Shown here: one piece after another, positions 1 through 7,470 of the stretch
Layout: the number at the start of each line of letters is the position of its first letter
Position numbering within the stretch: position 1 is the stretch's first letter
Source of the DNA: Alphaproteobacteria bacterium
Lineage (GTDB): Bacteria > Pseudomonadota > Alphaproteobacteria > Rhodobacterales > Rhodobacteraceae
Direction: 5' to 3'
Assembly: GCA_030427145.1 (NCBI GenBank)
Contig: JAUHWT010000007.1
Coordinates: 1 to 64,000 of the forward strand
DNA: 64,000 bases
Program-made: the position numbers and the translations under genes
Notes under the pieces: generated by a model
What the model was told of the DNA's origin: nothing
The model's input: only the letters and a program-made list of their open reading frames with translations
Databases searched by the model: none

Positions 1-162
1 GCAGGTGGAGCAGCGTCTCGCCCGTCTCGCCCGATGCAGGTGGAGCAGCGTCTCGCCCGTCTCGCCCGATGCAGGTGGAGCAGCGTCTCGCCCGTCTCGC
101 CCGATGCAGGTGGAGCAGCGTCTCGCCCGTCTCGCCCGATGCAGGTGGAGCAGCGTCTCGCC
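1..162. repeat. 35-bp tandem repeat array (four full units plus a partial fifth)
   Basis: Units begin at 1, 36, 71, 106 and 141. The first four are identical 35-mers; the fifth matches for about 22 bases and then diverges. Each unit contains two adjacent copies of GTCTCGCCC. Because 35 is not a multiple of three, the reading frame shifts at each unit, so a conserved protein repeat is unlikely. The array may extend left of the window. Function is unknown. Confidence 0.95.
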
Positions 163-203
163 GTATCAACAGCCGCCGGCACGGCATGGGCGAGCTGGAT
201 TAA

Positions 204-340
204 ATTCAATGTTTTCAATTGCATAGGCGGTGATTGCTGATGCGTCTCGATACATCATTGCATTAGGTGCGGCTTGCGTCTCGATGCATCATTGACTAGG
301 CGCAATCGGGCTTTTATTGAATGTTTTCAATGACTTAGGG
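204..340. repeat. Degenerate dispersed repeats next to the tandem array
   Basis: Two kinds of imperfect repeat are interleaved. TGCGTCTCGAT(A/G)CATCATTG occurs at 241 and 275, a 34-bp step. TT(C/G)AATGTTTTCAAT occurs at 205 and 317. All four copies lead into a similar tail of the form ATTG(CA/AC)T(T)AGG or CAATxxCxTAGG. The octamer GCGTCTCG of the 35-bp array recurs at 242 and 276, so the two repeat zones share sequence. Role unknown; it could be a recombination, partition or regulatory site. Confidence 0.65.
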
Positions 341-432
341 CTTTGGGTCCTTCTGACTGGGCGTTACGGGGGGCGGGGGGACGCTGACCCCGATTCGCGC
401 CTAATGTGAAAACATCCTAAGGCAAGTAGGTT

Positions 433-471
433 TTAGAACCATTCTAAGTTAGCAGTTTAGAACCATTCTAA
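433..471. promoter_or_regulatory. Pair of identical palindromes (operator-like)
   Basis: The 15-mer TTAGAACCATTCTAA occurs at 433-447 and 457-471. Each has perfect 6-bp arms (TTAGAA/TTCTAA) around CCA, and the centres are 24 bp apart. Two identical dyads spaced by slightly more than two helical turns suggest cooperative binding of a dimeric regulator. No well-supported gene starts immediately beside them, so the target is unknown. Confidence 0.6.
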
Positions 472-1118
472 AGTGTACCAATGCATACCGAAAACACCGG
501 GGAAATCGGCCTATATGCAAGTTCCGTGCCAGGTTCAGCGAGCCAGAGCGGAAATTACTCATGCAATTTTCGTGCCAACTTTGCGGTTTCAAAAGTTTGT
601 GGGGTAAGAATGGGCCGAGATGTGCGTGTGCGCGGCGATCCAGAGAAAAGCCTGAAAATGGATTATATTGCATCTTCTGGGCATTAGTCTGGGGTTGTAA
701 CGGGGTCTAGGGTTGTAACGCTCTAAAAACAGGACCAATACAACCCTAGACCCTTTCTAAGTGTTTGAATTGCCATTGGTTTTCTAGGGTTGTAACAGCA
801 GTCTAGGGTTGTATTGCTAAATATACAGATAGACTCAAAATAGGGGGAAGGAGGAAATACAAAAATAGTGGTCGGGTAAAAACGAATTCACACAGAACGA
901 CAGTGTTACGGAGGGCCGAATCGAGCGTTACAACCCCCGACCCCGTTACAACCCTACCCCTCCAAAAGTGGTCAAGATTGCATGTAACGCATGATCGCTT
1001 TAAACACATGATAGGTTTAAGGTCATCTTGTAGAAGATTGAAAATAATCCATCTTAGAAGATAGGTTTAAACACAGTTACTCGGATGGCAGCCGCCAGCC
1101 ACTGGGCGGGTTTAAGGC
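472..1118. other. Non-coding stretch of the element
   Basis: No convincing gene is seen here. Short open frames at 481-687 (+) and 803-1009 (-) have no good ribosome binding site and no recognisable protein character. The stretch holds the iteron-like repeats (688-958) and, around 1000-1075, an AT-richer zone in which GATAGGTTTAA appears twice (about 1010 and 1061). Confidence 0.6.
688..958. repeat. Seven iteron-like 14-mers, candidate replication origin
   Basis: Variants of TCTAGGGTTGTAAC lie on the + strand at 688-701, 706-719, 783-796 and 802-815, and on the - strand at 737-750, 927-940 and 945-958. The shared core is GGGTTGTA followed by A/T and C/T. The cluster sits between non-coding DNA and the terminator of the primase/helicase gene, with an AT-richer zone to its right. 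Iterons beside a replicase gene are a common origin layout, but operators for a regulator would look similar. Origin activity is inferred. Confidence 0.55.
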
Positions 1119-1147
1119 AAAAAAAGACCCCGGTTTTAACGCCGGGG
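1119..1147 (-). terminator. Rho-independent terminator of the primase/helicase gene
   Basis: Read leftward, CCCCGG and CCGGGG (1128-1133 and 1142-1147) pair around an 8-base loop. The stem is followed by a run of seven T (A residues at 1119-1125 on the given strand). It lies about 27 bases past the stop codon of the leftward gene ending at 1174. Confidence 0.85.
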
Positions 1148-1173
1148 CCAGTTGAGCAGTGCAAAAATTTTTT

Positions 1174-3897
1174 TTAGAGCAGGTCATCCAAGGGGTCGAT
1201 CGGGTCGTTTCTTGTCCACATCGGGCGCTTACCATGCCGGTTTGTCATTCCTTTGGCATGGTATTTCCACCCTTTTACCCCTCGCAGGGCGCGGCCGATC
1301 TGTTGAACCTCGCGATGCTCGACCTCGTCGGGAGCCTTCCCGAGCATGTCTTCCACGATCTCGGCAACGCACACACTATTGCGCCCCTGGTCGTCCAACC
1401 ACGCCGAAATCTCACCGGTGAGGCGCTCTGTCGGCGTCTCGTCGCCCCGGCACCAGACCCTCTGCCTTCCGTAGCGCTCAGTCGTCCAGCCGGCGACCAT
1501 TGTCCACCCCTGAAGACCCCGCAGCGCGCGAGATATCTGCTGCATCTGGCGGACGTCGACGCGCGAGCGGTCCCCGTCGAGCATTTCCTCGTAGATCTCC
1601 CGTGCGCAAACGTGGTCGCGGTATATCGGGGCACCCTCGTCACCGAGGTCGTCGAACCCGCTGCCGTCCTGAATGGGTATTTCGAGCCAGGCTTCGATCT
1701 GGCCGAGCAGCTGCTCTTCGACGGTGTCTGCGCGGCGCATTTCCTGCAACACCTTCGCCTGCGTCGATGCGCGGGCGTCCTTCAGATAGAGGGGCAGGTC
1801 CCCGCCTGCTTTTTCGGCCCGCATCTGATGGTAATAGTGCGTGGCCTCGGCCCACAGCTGGTCCAGGTTCTCGCGCAGCCGGTCAATGTCGATAGACGCC
1901 ACGTTGCAGAGGATCGGCCAAAAGCGCCGGCCGCCGGTCTGGTCGCGCAGGTATTCCTCGTCGTTGGTCGATCCGATGAAGATGCACTGCCGCTTGAAGA
2001 TCATGGCCCGCCGGCCGTACGCCATGCGGACCTTGTCCTGTGGCGCGGAGACGAGACCCTTAATCGTGGTCACGTCGGCCCGGGAGAACCCCTGCAGCTC
2101 CGGGATCTCAAGGACCCAGGCGCCCTGCATCTTTTCTACCATGGCTTTGCGGTCGTGCAGGTCACCCTCCAGTTCCGCCGTCCAGCTGCAACCGAGCGTC
2201 TCAATGAACGTCGTTTTTCGGGCACCCTGAACGCCTTCGAGAATTGGCACAAAGTCAAATTTGTGCCCAGGTTCAAACACCCGGGTGACGGCGCCGAGCA
2301 GCGTGAGCCTGGCCGTGTCCCTGTGGTACTGGTTGTCCTCGGCGCCCATGTAATCGGACCACAGAGTCTCGATGCGCGGGATCCCGTCCCATTCCAGAGA
2401 CATCAAATAGTCGCGGACCGGGTGGAAAGCGTTCTGGTGTGCCGCCATGTCCACAGCGGCGGTCAGATCGCGGTCACTGACCTTGATGCCGTAGCCGCCC
2501 TGCCGGGCCGGCGCCTCTATGATCAGCCGCAGCGCGTGGTCGTGGCTGTCTGTCCACAGTGTTCCGTTTGAGTCGGCCGGCTCGTCCCAGATGGCACCCT
2601 CAAGCTGCCTTGTCGGCTTTGGTGACTTGGTTCTCAGGGAGATTTTGCCCGGCGCATGGCGAACGACAACCTCCTGGGTGAACTCATTAAATCCGATGAT
2701 ACCCCGAACCCTCGGATCGTTTGCCACGATTAGCTCGACGTTCGGCAGGGTGCTCTTGATGTTCCCGTCTTCGCTAACCTGCAGCAGGGAGTACCAATCG
2801 AGAGGTTTCTCTTTCGCCTTGATCGGCGGTCCGAGTATATCGTTGTCATCAGACGTCCCCAAAAGGTCCGCGAGGTCTTCGTCGATCGGGTCCGCAACAA
2901 TCTCTGCGTCCTCAACGAAGCCCTGGTTCTCTTTGAGGCGGTTCCGACCGGCCTCCTGCAACAGGGTCGCCATTCTGACCGGCCGCGGGGCCCCTTTAAA
3001 GGACCTCCACACGCGGGCCGAGTCGCGGCGATCAAACTTTTCGGACGTGGACGCCCACTCACACCACTTTTCGAATCCGTCTTTGGCGCCCTCAAACTCG
3101 TGATGGAGCGCGGCGCCGACCGTCAACCACTGCTCACGATCCTCAACCCAGTCGTCAGGGAGGTCGCGCAGGGTCTTGTCGATTTCGTGTGGTTCCAGGC
3201 CCAATGGCGATTTCTTCACCAGCGCCATCAGGTCGTCATCGTCCGAATCGTCGCCGAGGTCGTCCTGCTGGACGCCCCAGCTGTTGATCAGCTCCGTTGG
3301 AACAACCGGCGCGACACCGAATTCCAGCAGGTCAAAGTCGATCGGTCGCAGCCATTGGTAGGGGCGGTCCGTATCCGGGTGGATGGATGGCGGGATGACG
3401 GCCTGCTTTCCGGATCCGTAAAGTTCTATCTCCCAGTCGTGCTTTTTGACCTCCCGACCGAGTTTGCTGTCGAAGACCATCGAGAAGCCGGTGGAGCGCA
3501 CGAGTTTTCTGGAGCGATACGGCGTCTCGGCTATGAAATAGAAGTGCCGACTGGCCCCGCCGCTGCCCGATTGGACGACACCGAGTGCGTCGTCGACCCC
3601 GGGCCACATTTCCCGGAGCTTTCCCATGGCCTCGTCGGCCAGATCGTCTTTACGTATGTCGAGGTCTATCAGGTGCAGATAGCCGCATTCCGTACGTGAA
3701 AATTCACCGAGGCGAATGCCAATATTGGCACCCTGAACATGGGAAGATTCGAGACCTTCGAGTGTGGCGACCGGCGCTGTCGACCAGTCGTTCAATCGCG
3801 GCGCCTTGCTGCGCACGCGCAACCAGTGAAGCGCGGCTCCTGCGGACACGAGTGGCTTGGCGGCGCCAAGTGCGTCGCTCTTCGAAAGTTCGGCCAT
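1174..3897 (-). CDS. Phage PrimPol-VapE type primase/helicase
   Basis: A 907-residue replication protein. The N-terminal part looks like an archaeo-eukaryotic primase-polymerase: catalytic-type DLD at residues 78-80 and SGGASRHFYF near 112-121. A PriCT-like segment follows (about 240-315). A VapE/D5-type ATPase covers about 490-700, with Walker A-like GVQGARKTT (555-563), a Walker B-like strand VLEIPE (595-600), STND (643-646) and GGRRFWP (655-661). It should prime and unwind DNA for the element. The C-terminus carries two similar modules (about 728-816 and 823-895), each containing QQI.RALRG and ending with an R-G-rich W-C/T-R strand, probably winged helices. The protein ends in DPLDDLL. In Walker A the usual GK is RK, which I believe occurs in this family. 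The start has AAGGG seven bases upstream. Confidence 0.88.
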   Translation of the reverse strand: MAELSKSDALGAAKPLVSAGAALHWLRVRSKAPRLNDWSTAPVATLEGLESSHVQGANIGIRLGEFSRTECGYLHLIDLDIRKDDLADEAMGKLREMWPGVDDALGVVQSGSGGASRHFYFIAETPYRSRKLVRSTGFSMVFDSKLGREVKKHDWEIELYGSGKQAVIPPSIHPDTDRPYQWLRPIDFDLLEFGVAPVVPTELINSWGVQQDDLGDDSDDDDLMALVKKSPLGLEPHEIDKTLRDLPDDWVEDREQWLTVGAALHHEFEGAKDGFEKWCEWASTSEKFDRRDSARVWRSFKGAPRPVRMATLLQEAGRNRLKENQGFVEDAEIVADPIDEDLADLLGTSDDNDILGPPIKAKEKPLDWYSLLQVSEDGNIKSTLPNVELIVANDPRVRGIIGFNEFTQEVVVRHAPGKISLRTKSPKPTRQLEGAIWDEPADSNGTLWTDSHDHALRLIIEAPARQGGYGIKVSDRDLTAAVDMAAHQNAFHPVRDYLMSLEWDGIPRIETLWSDYMGAEDNQYHRDTARLTLLGAVTRVFEPGHKFDFVPILEGVQGARKTTFIETLGCSWTAELEGDLHDRKAMVEKMQGAWVLEIPELQGFSRADVTTIKGLVSAPQDKVRMAYGRRAMIFKRQCIFIGSTNDEEYLRDQTGGRRFWPILCNVASIDIDRLRENLDQLWAEATHYYHQMRAEKAGGDLPLYLKDARASTQAKVLQEMRRADTVEEQLLGQIEAWLEIPIQDGSGFDDLGDEGAPIYRDHVCAREIYEEMLDGDRSRVDVRQMQQISRALRGLQGWTMVAGWTTERYGRQRVWCRGDETPTERLTGEISAWLDDQGRNSVCVAEIVEDMLGKAPDEVEHREVQQIGRALRGVKGWKYHAKGMTNRHGKRPMWTRNDPIDPLDDLL

Positions 3898-3912
3898 CGG
3901 AGACCCTTCTTA

Positions 3913-4263
3913 TCAGTCGAACAGGAAGGGTGTGAGCATATCTTCCGTGAGCCGGGGTTCGCCGGTGTCCGGGTCGCCGCTGATCTCAATAAGGGATTTG
4001 ACCGCCTTGACGCTCAGGCGATTTTTCTCAAGCCACCGATAGACCGTGTAGCGATGATTCCCGGTGGCATCGGACAGCCTGTTTACGTCGATTCGACCGT
4101 CCAGCTTGCAGGCCTCCGGCAGCTTCTCCACGAGAAACGCGTGCAGGTCGGATTCGTAATACTTGGGTTTGTCTGGGTTTTTCGGCGGTCTGCCAAATGC
4201 CGCCTGAGTCCCGGATGCCATCAGCCGATTTGTTTTGTCCATTATGCACCTGCCATTTTTCAC
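3913..4263 (-). CDS. Small DNA-binding-like protein
   Basis: A 116-residue protein that I do not recognise by name. The middle, about residues 58-90 (RLSDATGNHRYTVYRWLEKNRLSVKAV in outline), reads like a helix-turn-helix: short helix, turn with Gly-Asn-His, then a helix rich in Tyr/Arg/Trp. It lies 15 bases upstream of the primase/helicase gene in the same direction and faces a divergent operon across a shared promoter region, so a regulatory or replication-accessory role is plausible. A second start at 4242 (MDKTN) has AGGT five bases upstream and may be the true one; that would give 109 residues. Unlike several neighbours it does not end in the DDLL-type tail. Confidence 0.65.
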   Translation of the reverse strand: MKNGRCIMDKTNRLMASGTQAAFGRPPKNPDKPKYYESDLHAFLVEKLPEACKLDGRIDVNRLSDATGNHRYTVYRWLEKNRLSVKAVKSLIEISGDPDTGEPRLTEDMLTPFLFD

Positions 4264-4404
4264 GACTCACCTTATATAGCGACCCTGCCAAAATCAACCA
4301 AAGAGTGAAACATAGCGCATTTTAGTTGAAAGTCATCTCGCGATGTGGTGTAAGGGTGATGCACAAGGAAACTATTTCCGAATCAACACAAAAGCGGAGC
4401 TGAC
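4264..4404. promoter_or_regulatory. Divergent promoter region with a 21-bp element shared with 11937-11957
   Basis: This 141-bp gap separates the leftward primase operon from the rightward replication operon. The 21 bases at 4318-4338 (containing CATTTTAGTTGAAAGTCA) match the reverse complement of 11937-11957 at 18 of 21 positions. A related AGTGAAAC occurs at 4304-4311. Such a shared element in two promoters of one element suggests a common regulator, plausibly the repressor-like protein encoded at 11226. The binding protein is inferred. Confidence 0.5.
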
Positions 4405-4890
4405 ATGTCCCTCGAAGAATCCATCATCGCCATGACGAAGGCGCTCGCCGAAAACACTGCCGAAGTTCGCAAGCTGGGCGAAAGCACAGTGCGCCTCATG
4501 GAACTCCGCGAGGACGCAATCACCAAGGTGTCCGCAGCGGCCGCGCCGGCGAAAAAGGCCACGGCGAAAAAGGCTGAAAAGGTCGAGGACGCTGAAGAGG
4601 TCGCCCAGACCAAGGGCAATATCTCGGAAAGCCCTGAGGATCGTAAGGATCCGGCGGACAAGGCGGACGATCTCAGCAGCGAAGTGCGGCAGAGCATTAT
4701 TGACTACGTGACCGTCGAAGATGTCGACGAGCGTGAAAAGCGTAAGGCGAAGGTGAAGGAATACCTGACCAAGGTCGGCGCGTCCGGCGCGAGCGAGATC
4801 CCCGACAACAAGAAACAGGCGTTCATCAACACGATGAAAAAGCTTCTCAAGGAAGCCCAGAAAGCCTCGCCGGAAGAAGACCTGCTCTAA
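4405..4890 (+). CDS. Coiled-coil/linker phage protein with EEDLL tail
   Basis: First gene of the rightward replication operon, 161 residues, family not recognised. Residues 1-45 form a likely coiled coil (MSLEESIIAMTKALAENTAEVRKL...). An Ala/Lys-rich linker follows (about 45-65, repeated KKA), then an acidic linker. A C-terminal helical domain (about 95-155) contains Lys-rich helices and ends with SPEEDLL. The final four residues match the D/E-D/E-L-L ends of four other proteins of the element. The modular layout suggests an adaptor that bridges replication proteins; that is inference. GGAG lies six bases before the ATG. The short gap before the next gene (4891-5031) holds no clear gene. Confidence 0.75.
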   Translation: MSLEESIIAMTKALAENTAEVRKLGESTVRLMELREDAITKVSAAAAPAKKATAKKAEKVEDAEEVAQTKGNISESPEDRKDPADKADDLSSEVRQSIIDYVTVEDVDEREKRKAKVKEYLTKVGASGASEIPDNKKQAFINTMKKLLKEAQKASPEEDLL

Positions 4891-5031
4891 CGGGATACCC
4901 CTGCGGCCGGGTGGGGCGCAGGGGTAAGGCGAGGCGTCCGGGGGCCGCAGGTACTCACAATGTTGCGGCATTCCTGTGGCACGCTCCCCACCGGGCGTCT
5001 CGCCATCATCAAAACAGGACGGGAGGTCCCA

Positions 5032-5385
5032 ATGACACAGGTTCACGAGTTTCCGCAGATCGCCGGGCGCAATGTGTCGCCTGAGATCGGCCGCGATATT
5101 GGCGCAGCGATGGCGATGCTCCGCGAGAACGTTTGGGTTCGCCGCACGGCGTGGGTCGAAGACAAAAATGCCCCGGTTTGCCTGGTACTGGTTACTGGCA
5201 GGCGCGCGGAGGCCATCCTCGGGATCGGCAGCGTGGACGAAGCGGTTGGAGACGGTAATGCATTCCGCACCCGTCAGCACATCGACGCGCTTTACTGCAG
5301 CGGAAATGGCGCTGAGCCCGAGGTGGTCGTTGGATACCAGTTCACGCAGCAGGATATCCTGGCCGAGGATTGGTGCATGGCATGA
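5032..5385 (+). CDS. Tad2-like (DUF2829) protein, possible anti-defence sponge
   Basis: A 117-residue protein. Its pattern fits the DUF2829/Thoeris anti-defence 2 family: an N-terminal segment IGRDIGAAMAMLREN.WVRRTAW, then a hydrophobic strand CLVLVTG, an HID near residue 84, and the closing QQDILAEDW typical of the family's last strand. Known Tad2 proteins bind nucleotide second messengers of Thoeris and related defences; whether this one does cannot be read from sequence. The upstream in-frame extension to 4960 is unlikely because GGGAGG sits six bases before the ATG at 5032. The stop overlaps the next start as ATGA, so it is translated with the nuclease gene. It is somewhat longer than the usual 80-100 residues. 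Confidence 0.7.
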   Translation: MTQVHEFPQIAGRNVSPEIGRDIGAAMAMLRENVWVRRTAWVEDKNAPVCLVLVTGRRAEAILGIGSVDEAVGDGNAFRTRQHIDALYCSGNGAEPEVVVGYQFTQQDILAEDWCMA

Positions 5386-6575
5386 GCGCACACGCGCGAC
5401 TCTCACCGTCGGCCTCAAGCCGCTGGATGCTGTGTCCGGGATCGGTTCTGCTGATTGAGCGCCTCATTGAGGAAGGCCTGATCGTGGAAGACCGGTCCTC
5501 CGAGGCTGCCGCCGAGGGTACGGCTGCCCACGAGTTGCGCGCAGAGTGCTTGGACCTCGGCCTTGAGCCGCACGATTTTATCGGCCAGACGATCCGGGCC
5601 GATGGTATGGCGTTCGAGGTCACCGAGGAGATGTGCGACCACCTGCAGACCGGCATTGATTGGGTCAGAGAACAAGCGGGCGACCCGATCATAGAGGCGC
5701 GGGTATCACTGGACAGGTGGCTACCGGGCCAGTTTGGGACACTTGATTGCGGTTTCGATCACGACGGGCTGCTGACGATAAATGACCTGAAATATGGCCT
5801 CGGGAAGGTCTCAGCCGACGAGAACCGCCAGCTGCGCATCTACGCGCTCGGCTTCTATGACCTGATGAAGCGACCGGTTGAGACGGTTCGACTGGTCATA
5901 GATCAACCGCGGGCCGGCGGTCTGAAGATATGGAGCTGCCCTTTATCCGAGCTCCTTGAGTTTGGGGAAGAGGTTCGCGCCGCGGGAAAGCTGGCACTGT
6001 CTCCTGATGCGCCGCTGGTGGCCGGTGAGACGCAGTGCCAGTGGTGCCCGGTTAAGGACACGTCGCGCGGCTGCGCCGCCTACGACAAATTTTGTGAGGA
6101 CATATTCTGCGGAGCCTTCGACGACTTGGACGCGGATCCTGAATTCGTCGAACCAGAGACGATGGAACCGGAGCGCCGCTGGTACATCATCACGCACACG
6201 AAAATGGCAAAATCCTGGCTGGACCAGTTGTACGAAGCTTCATTGACCGCCGCGCAGGCCGGGAAACCTGACCCTGGGTCAAAACTTGTGACCGGGAACG
6301 AGGGTGACCGCTTCTACACCGACCCGCAGGCCGCAGAAGAGATACTCGTGGCGGCCGTGGGTGACGACGACGCGTTCGGTCCGCGGAAGCTGAAGTCGCC
6401 AAAGCAGGCCGAAGATATGCTGAAACCGAAGCGAAAGAGGCGCGGGAACCCCGAGGCATGGGAATCCCTCTGCGAGATCATCAACCGCCCGCCCGGGAAG
6501 GCGAAGGTTGTTCCGATTTCGGAAGACGGCGAGCCCGCAACGCCCTTCGCCGACATGTTTGATGAACTTTTGTAA
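5382..6575 (+). CDS. DUF2800 family Cas4/RecB-like nuclease
   Basis: A 397-residue protein with the layout of phage DUF2800, a Cas4/AddB-like PD-(D/E)XK nuclease. Seen in order: SSRWMLCPGS (first Cys at 18), a His-containing helix EGTAAHELRAE, the strand pair GQFGTLDCGFD and LTINDLKYG (acidic residue and catalytic-type Lys), the NRQLRIYALG helix, and a Cys cluster QCQWCPVKDTSRGC. The N-terminal Cys plus three later Cys would hold an iron-sulfur cluster. It probably trims DNA ends in replication or recombination together with the polymerase and the DUF2815 protein next to it. The basic C-terminal part (KPKRKRR) ends in MFDELL. The start overlaps the upstream stop as ATGA. Confidence 0.85.
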   Translation: MSAHARLSPSASSRWMLCPGSVLLIERLIEEGLIVEDRSSEAAAEGTAAHELRAECLDLGLEPHDFIGQTIRADGMAFEVTEEMCDHLQTGIDWVREQAGDPIIEARVSLDRWLPGQFGTLDCGFDHDGLLTINDLKYGLGKVSADENRQLRIYALGFYDLMKRPVETVRLVIDQPRAGGLKIWSCPLSELLEFGEEVRAAGKLALSPDAPLVAGETQCQWCPVKDTSRGCAAYDKFCEDIFCGAFDDLDADPEFVEPETMEPERRWYIITHTKMAKSWLDQLYEASLTAAQAGKPDPGSKLVTGNEGDRFYTDPQAAEEILVAAVGDDDAFGPRKLKSPKQAEDMLKPKRKRRGNPEAWESLCEIINRPPGKAKVVPISEDGEPATPFADMFDELL

Positions 6576-6589
6576 CCAAGGAGCCTGAC

Positions 6590-7213
6590 ATGGCAGAAAA
6601 AGACGCACAGACGGTCCACATCAAGCGGGTTCGCTTGAGTTTCAATGACTTGGTGGAGGCCAAGGCGTCTGTTAAGGACGGCCCCAAGAAATTCGGTGCC
6701 CACTTCATTATCGACCCGGCTACACCGCAGGGCGCTGCGAACGTAGAAGTGTGTAAGGCAGCCGTTGAGGCGGCCGAAATGGACCTTTTCGGTAAGGCCG
6801 GGGTAATCAAGGCGACAGTCGACGATCGTAAGCGGATCGCTTTCCGCCGCGGCGAGACGTTCAAGGACGGCGAAGGCGAAGTCTACAGCGGCTATGAGAA
6901 TATGGTGGGCGTTGTTTCCAAGAACAAAAAGCGACCGAAACTTTACGACCGCCGCAAAGAGCCTGTCGCGGTCGAGGACATCGAGGATGTGTTCCAGAGC
7001 GGACAGTTCTGCGATGCGATTGTTCGTTTCTACTGCGTCAACCATACTGACAAGGGCGGCAATGGTTTGTTTGCGGAAGTGGCCGCGATCCGGGCACATC
7101 AGGAAGGCGAGATCTTCGGCGGCGGCGTCAAGGTCGATGCCGACGACTTTGACGACCTGGACGACCTGGTCGACGAGCCGACCTCCGGCGGAAACGTCGA
7201 CGATCTGCTATAA
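6590..7213 (+). CDS. DUF2815 family ssDNA-binding-type protein
   Basis: A 207-residue protein matching phage DUF2815, a family found beside DUF2800 nucleases and phage polymerases and regarded as a single-strand DNA binding, OB-fold-like protein. Supporting features are the opening VHIKRVRLSFNDLVEA, the KFGAHFIIDP strand, the YSGYENMVGVVSKNKKRP segment, and a long acidic C-terminal tail (from about residue 180: DADDFDDLDDLVDE...) that ends NVDDLL. Acidic tails are typical of SSB proteins and act as partner-binding sites. AAGGAG lies seven bases before the ATG. The gene overlaps an alternative start of the next small ORF at its stop codon. Confidence 0.85.
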   Translation: MAEKDAQTVHIKRVRLSFNDLVEAKASVKDGPKKFGAHFIIDPATPQGAANVEVCKAAVEAAEMDLFGKAGVIKATVDDRKRIAFRRGETFKDGEGEVYSGYENMVGVVSKNKKRPKLYDRRKEPVAVEDIEDVFQSGQFCDAIVRFYCVNHTDKGGNGLFAEVAAIRAHQEGEIFGGGVKVDADDFDDLDDLVDEPTSGGNVDDLL

Positions 7214-7263
7214 TGTCAATCGGGGCGGGGTTTCCCGTCTCCATTTTGCAGGAGGGTTTGATA

Positions 7264-7470
7264 ATGCAGTTTTATTTCGTGATTGTCCTTTGTTTGGTGT
7301 CTGGCGATTCGCCCTGCACGATCACGCGACCGGTGCTCGGCGATGACATGCGGCAGAACCCTCCTGTAACCTGCGAGTCCTATTTCGAAGGAACTCTGAA
7401 GCCTGCTCTTGAGGCGCGAGGGCGTCTGACAGCAAACCTTCGTGACTGTGGAGAAGTGACTCCCGCATGA
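7264..7470 (+). CDS. Small hypothetical phage protein
   Basis: A 68-residue protein of unknown function. It starts with a hydrophobic stretch (MQFYFVIVLCLVSGDS) and has three later Cys residues (PCTIT, TCESYF, RDCGE). The hydrophobic start lacks the basic residues of a normal signal peptide, so export is uncertain. An upstream ATG at 7213 overlaps the previous stop, but GGAGGG eight bases before 7264 favours the shorter form. The stop overlaps the polymerase start as ATGA, so it is part of the coupled operon. Confidence 0.6.
   Translation: MQFYFVIVLCLVSGDSPCTITRPVLGDDMRQNPPVTCESYFEGTLKPALEARGRLTANLRDCGEVTPA

Noticed and set aside
5-240. Open frames through the 35-bp repeats (Arg/Ser/Pro-rich translations)
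   Set aside because: The unit is not a multiple of three, no ribosome binding site is present, and translations are simple low-complexity output of the repeat.
1-340. CRISPR array at the left edge
   Set aside because: The 35-bp units are directly adjacent with no unique spacers, and no cas gene is present; the Cas4-like gene belongs to phage DUF2800.
481-687. 68-codon frame after the paired palindromes
   Set aside because: No ribosome binding site and no recognisable protein pattern; an operator-adjacent gene would be attractive but is not supported.
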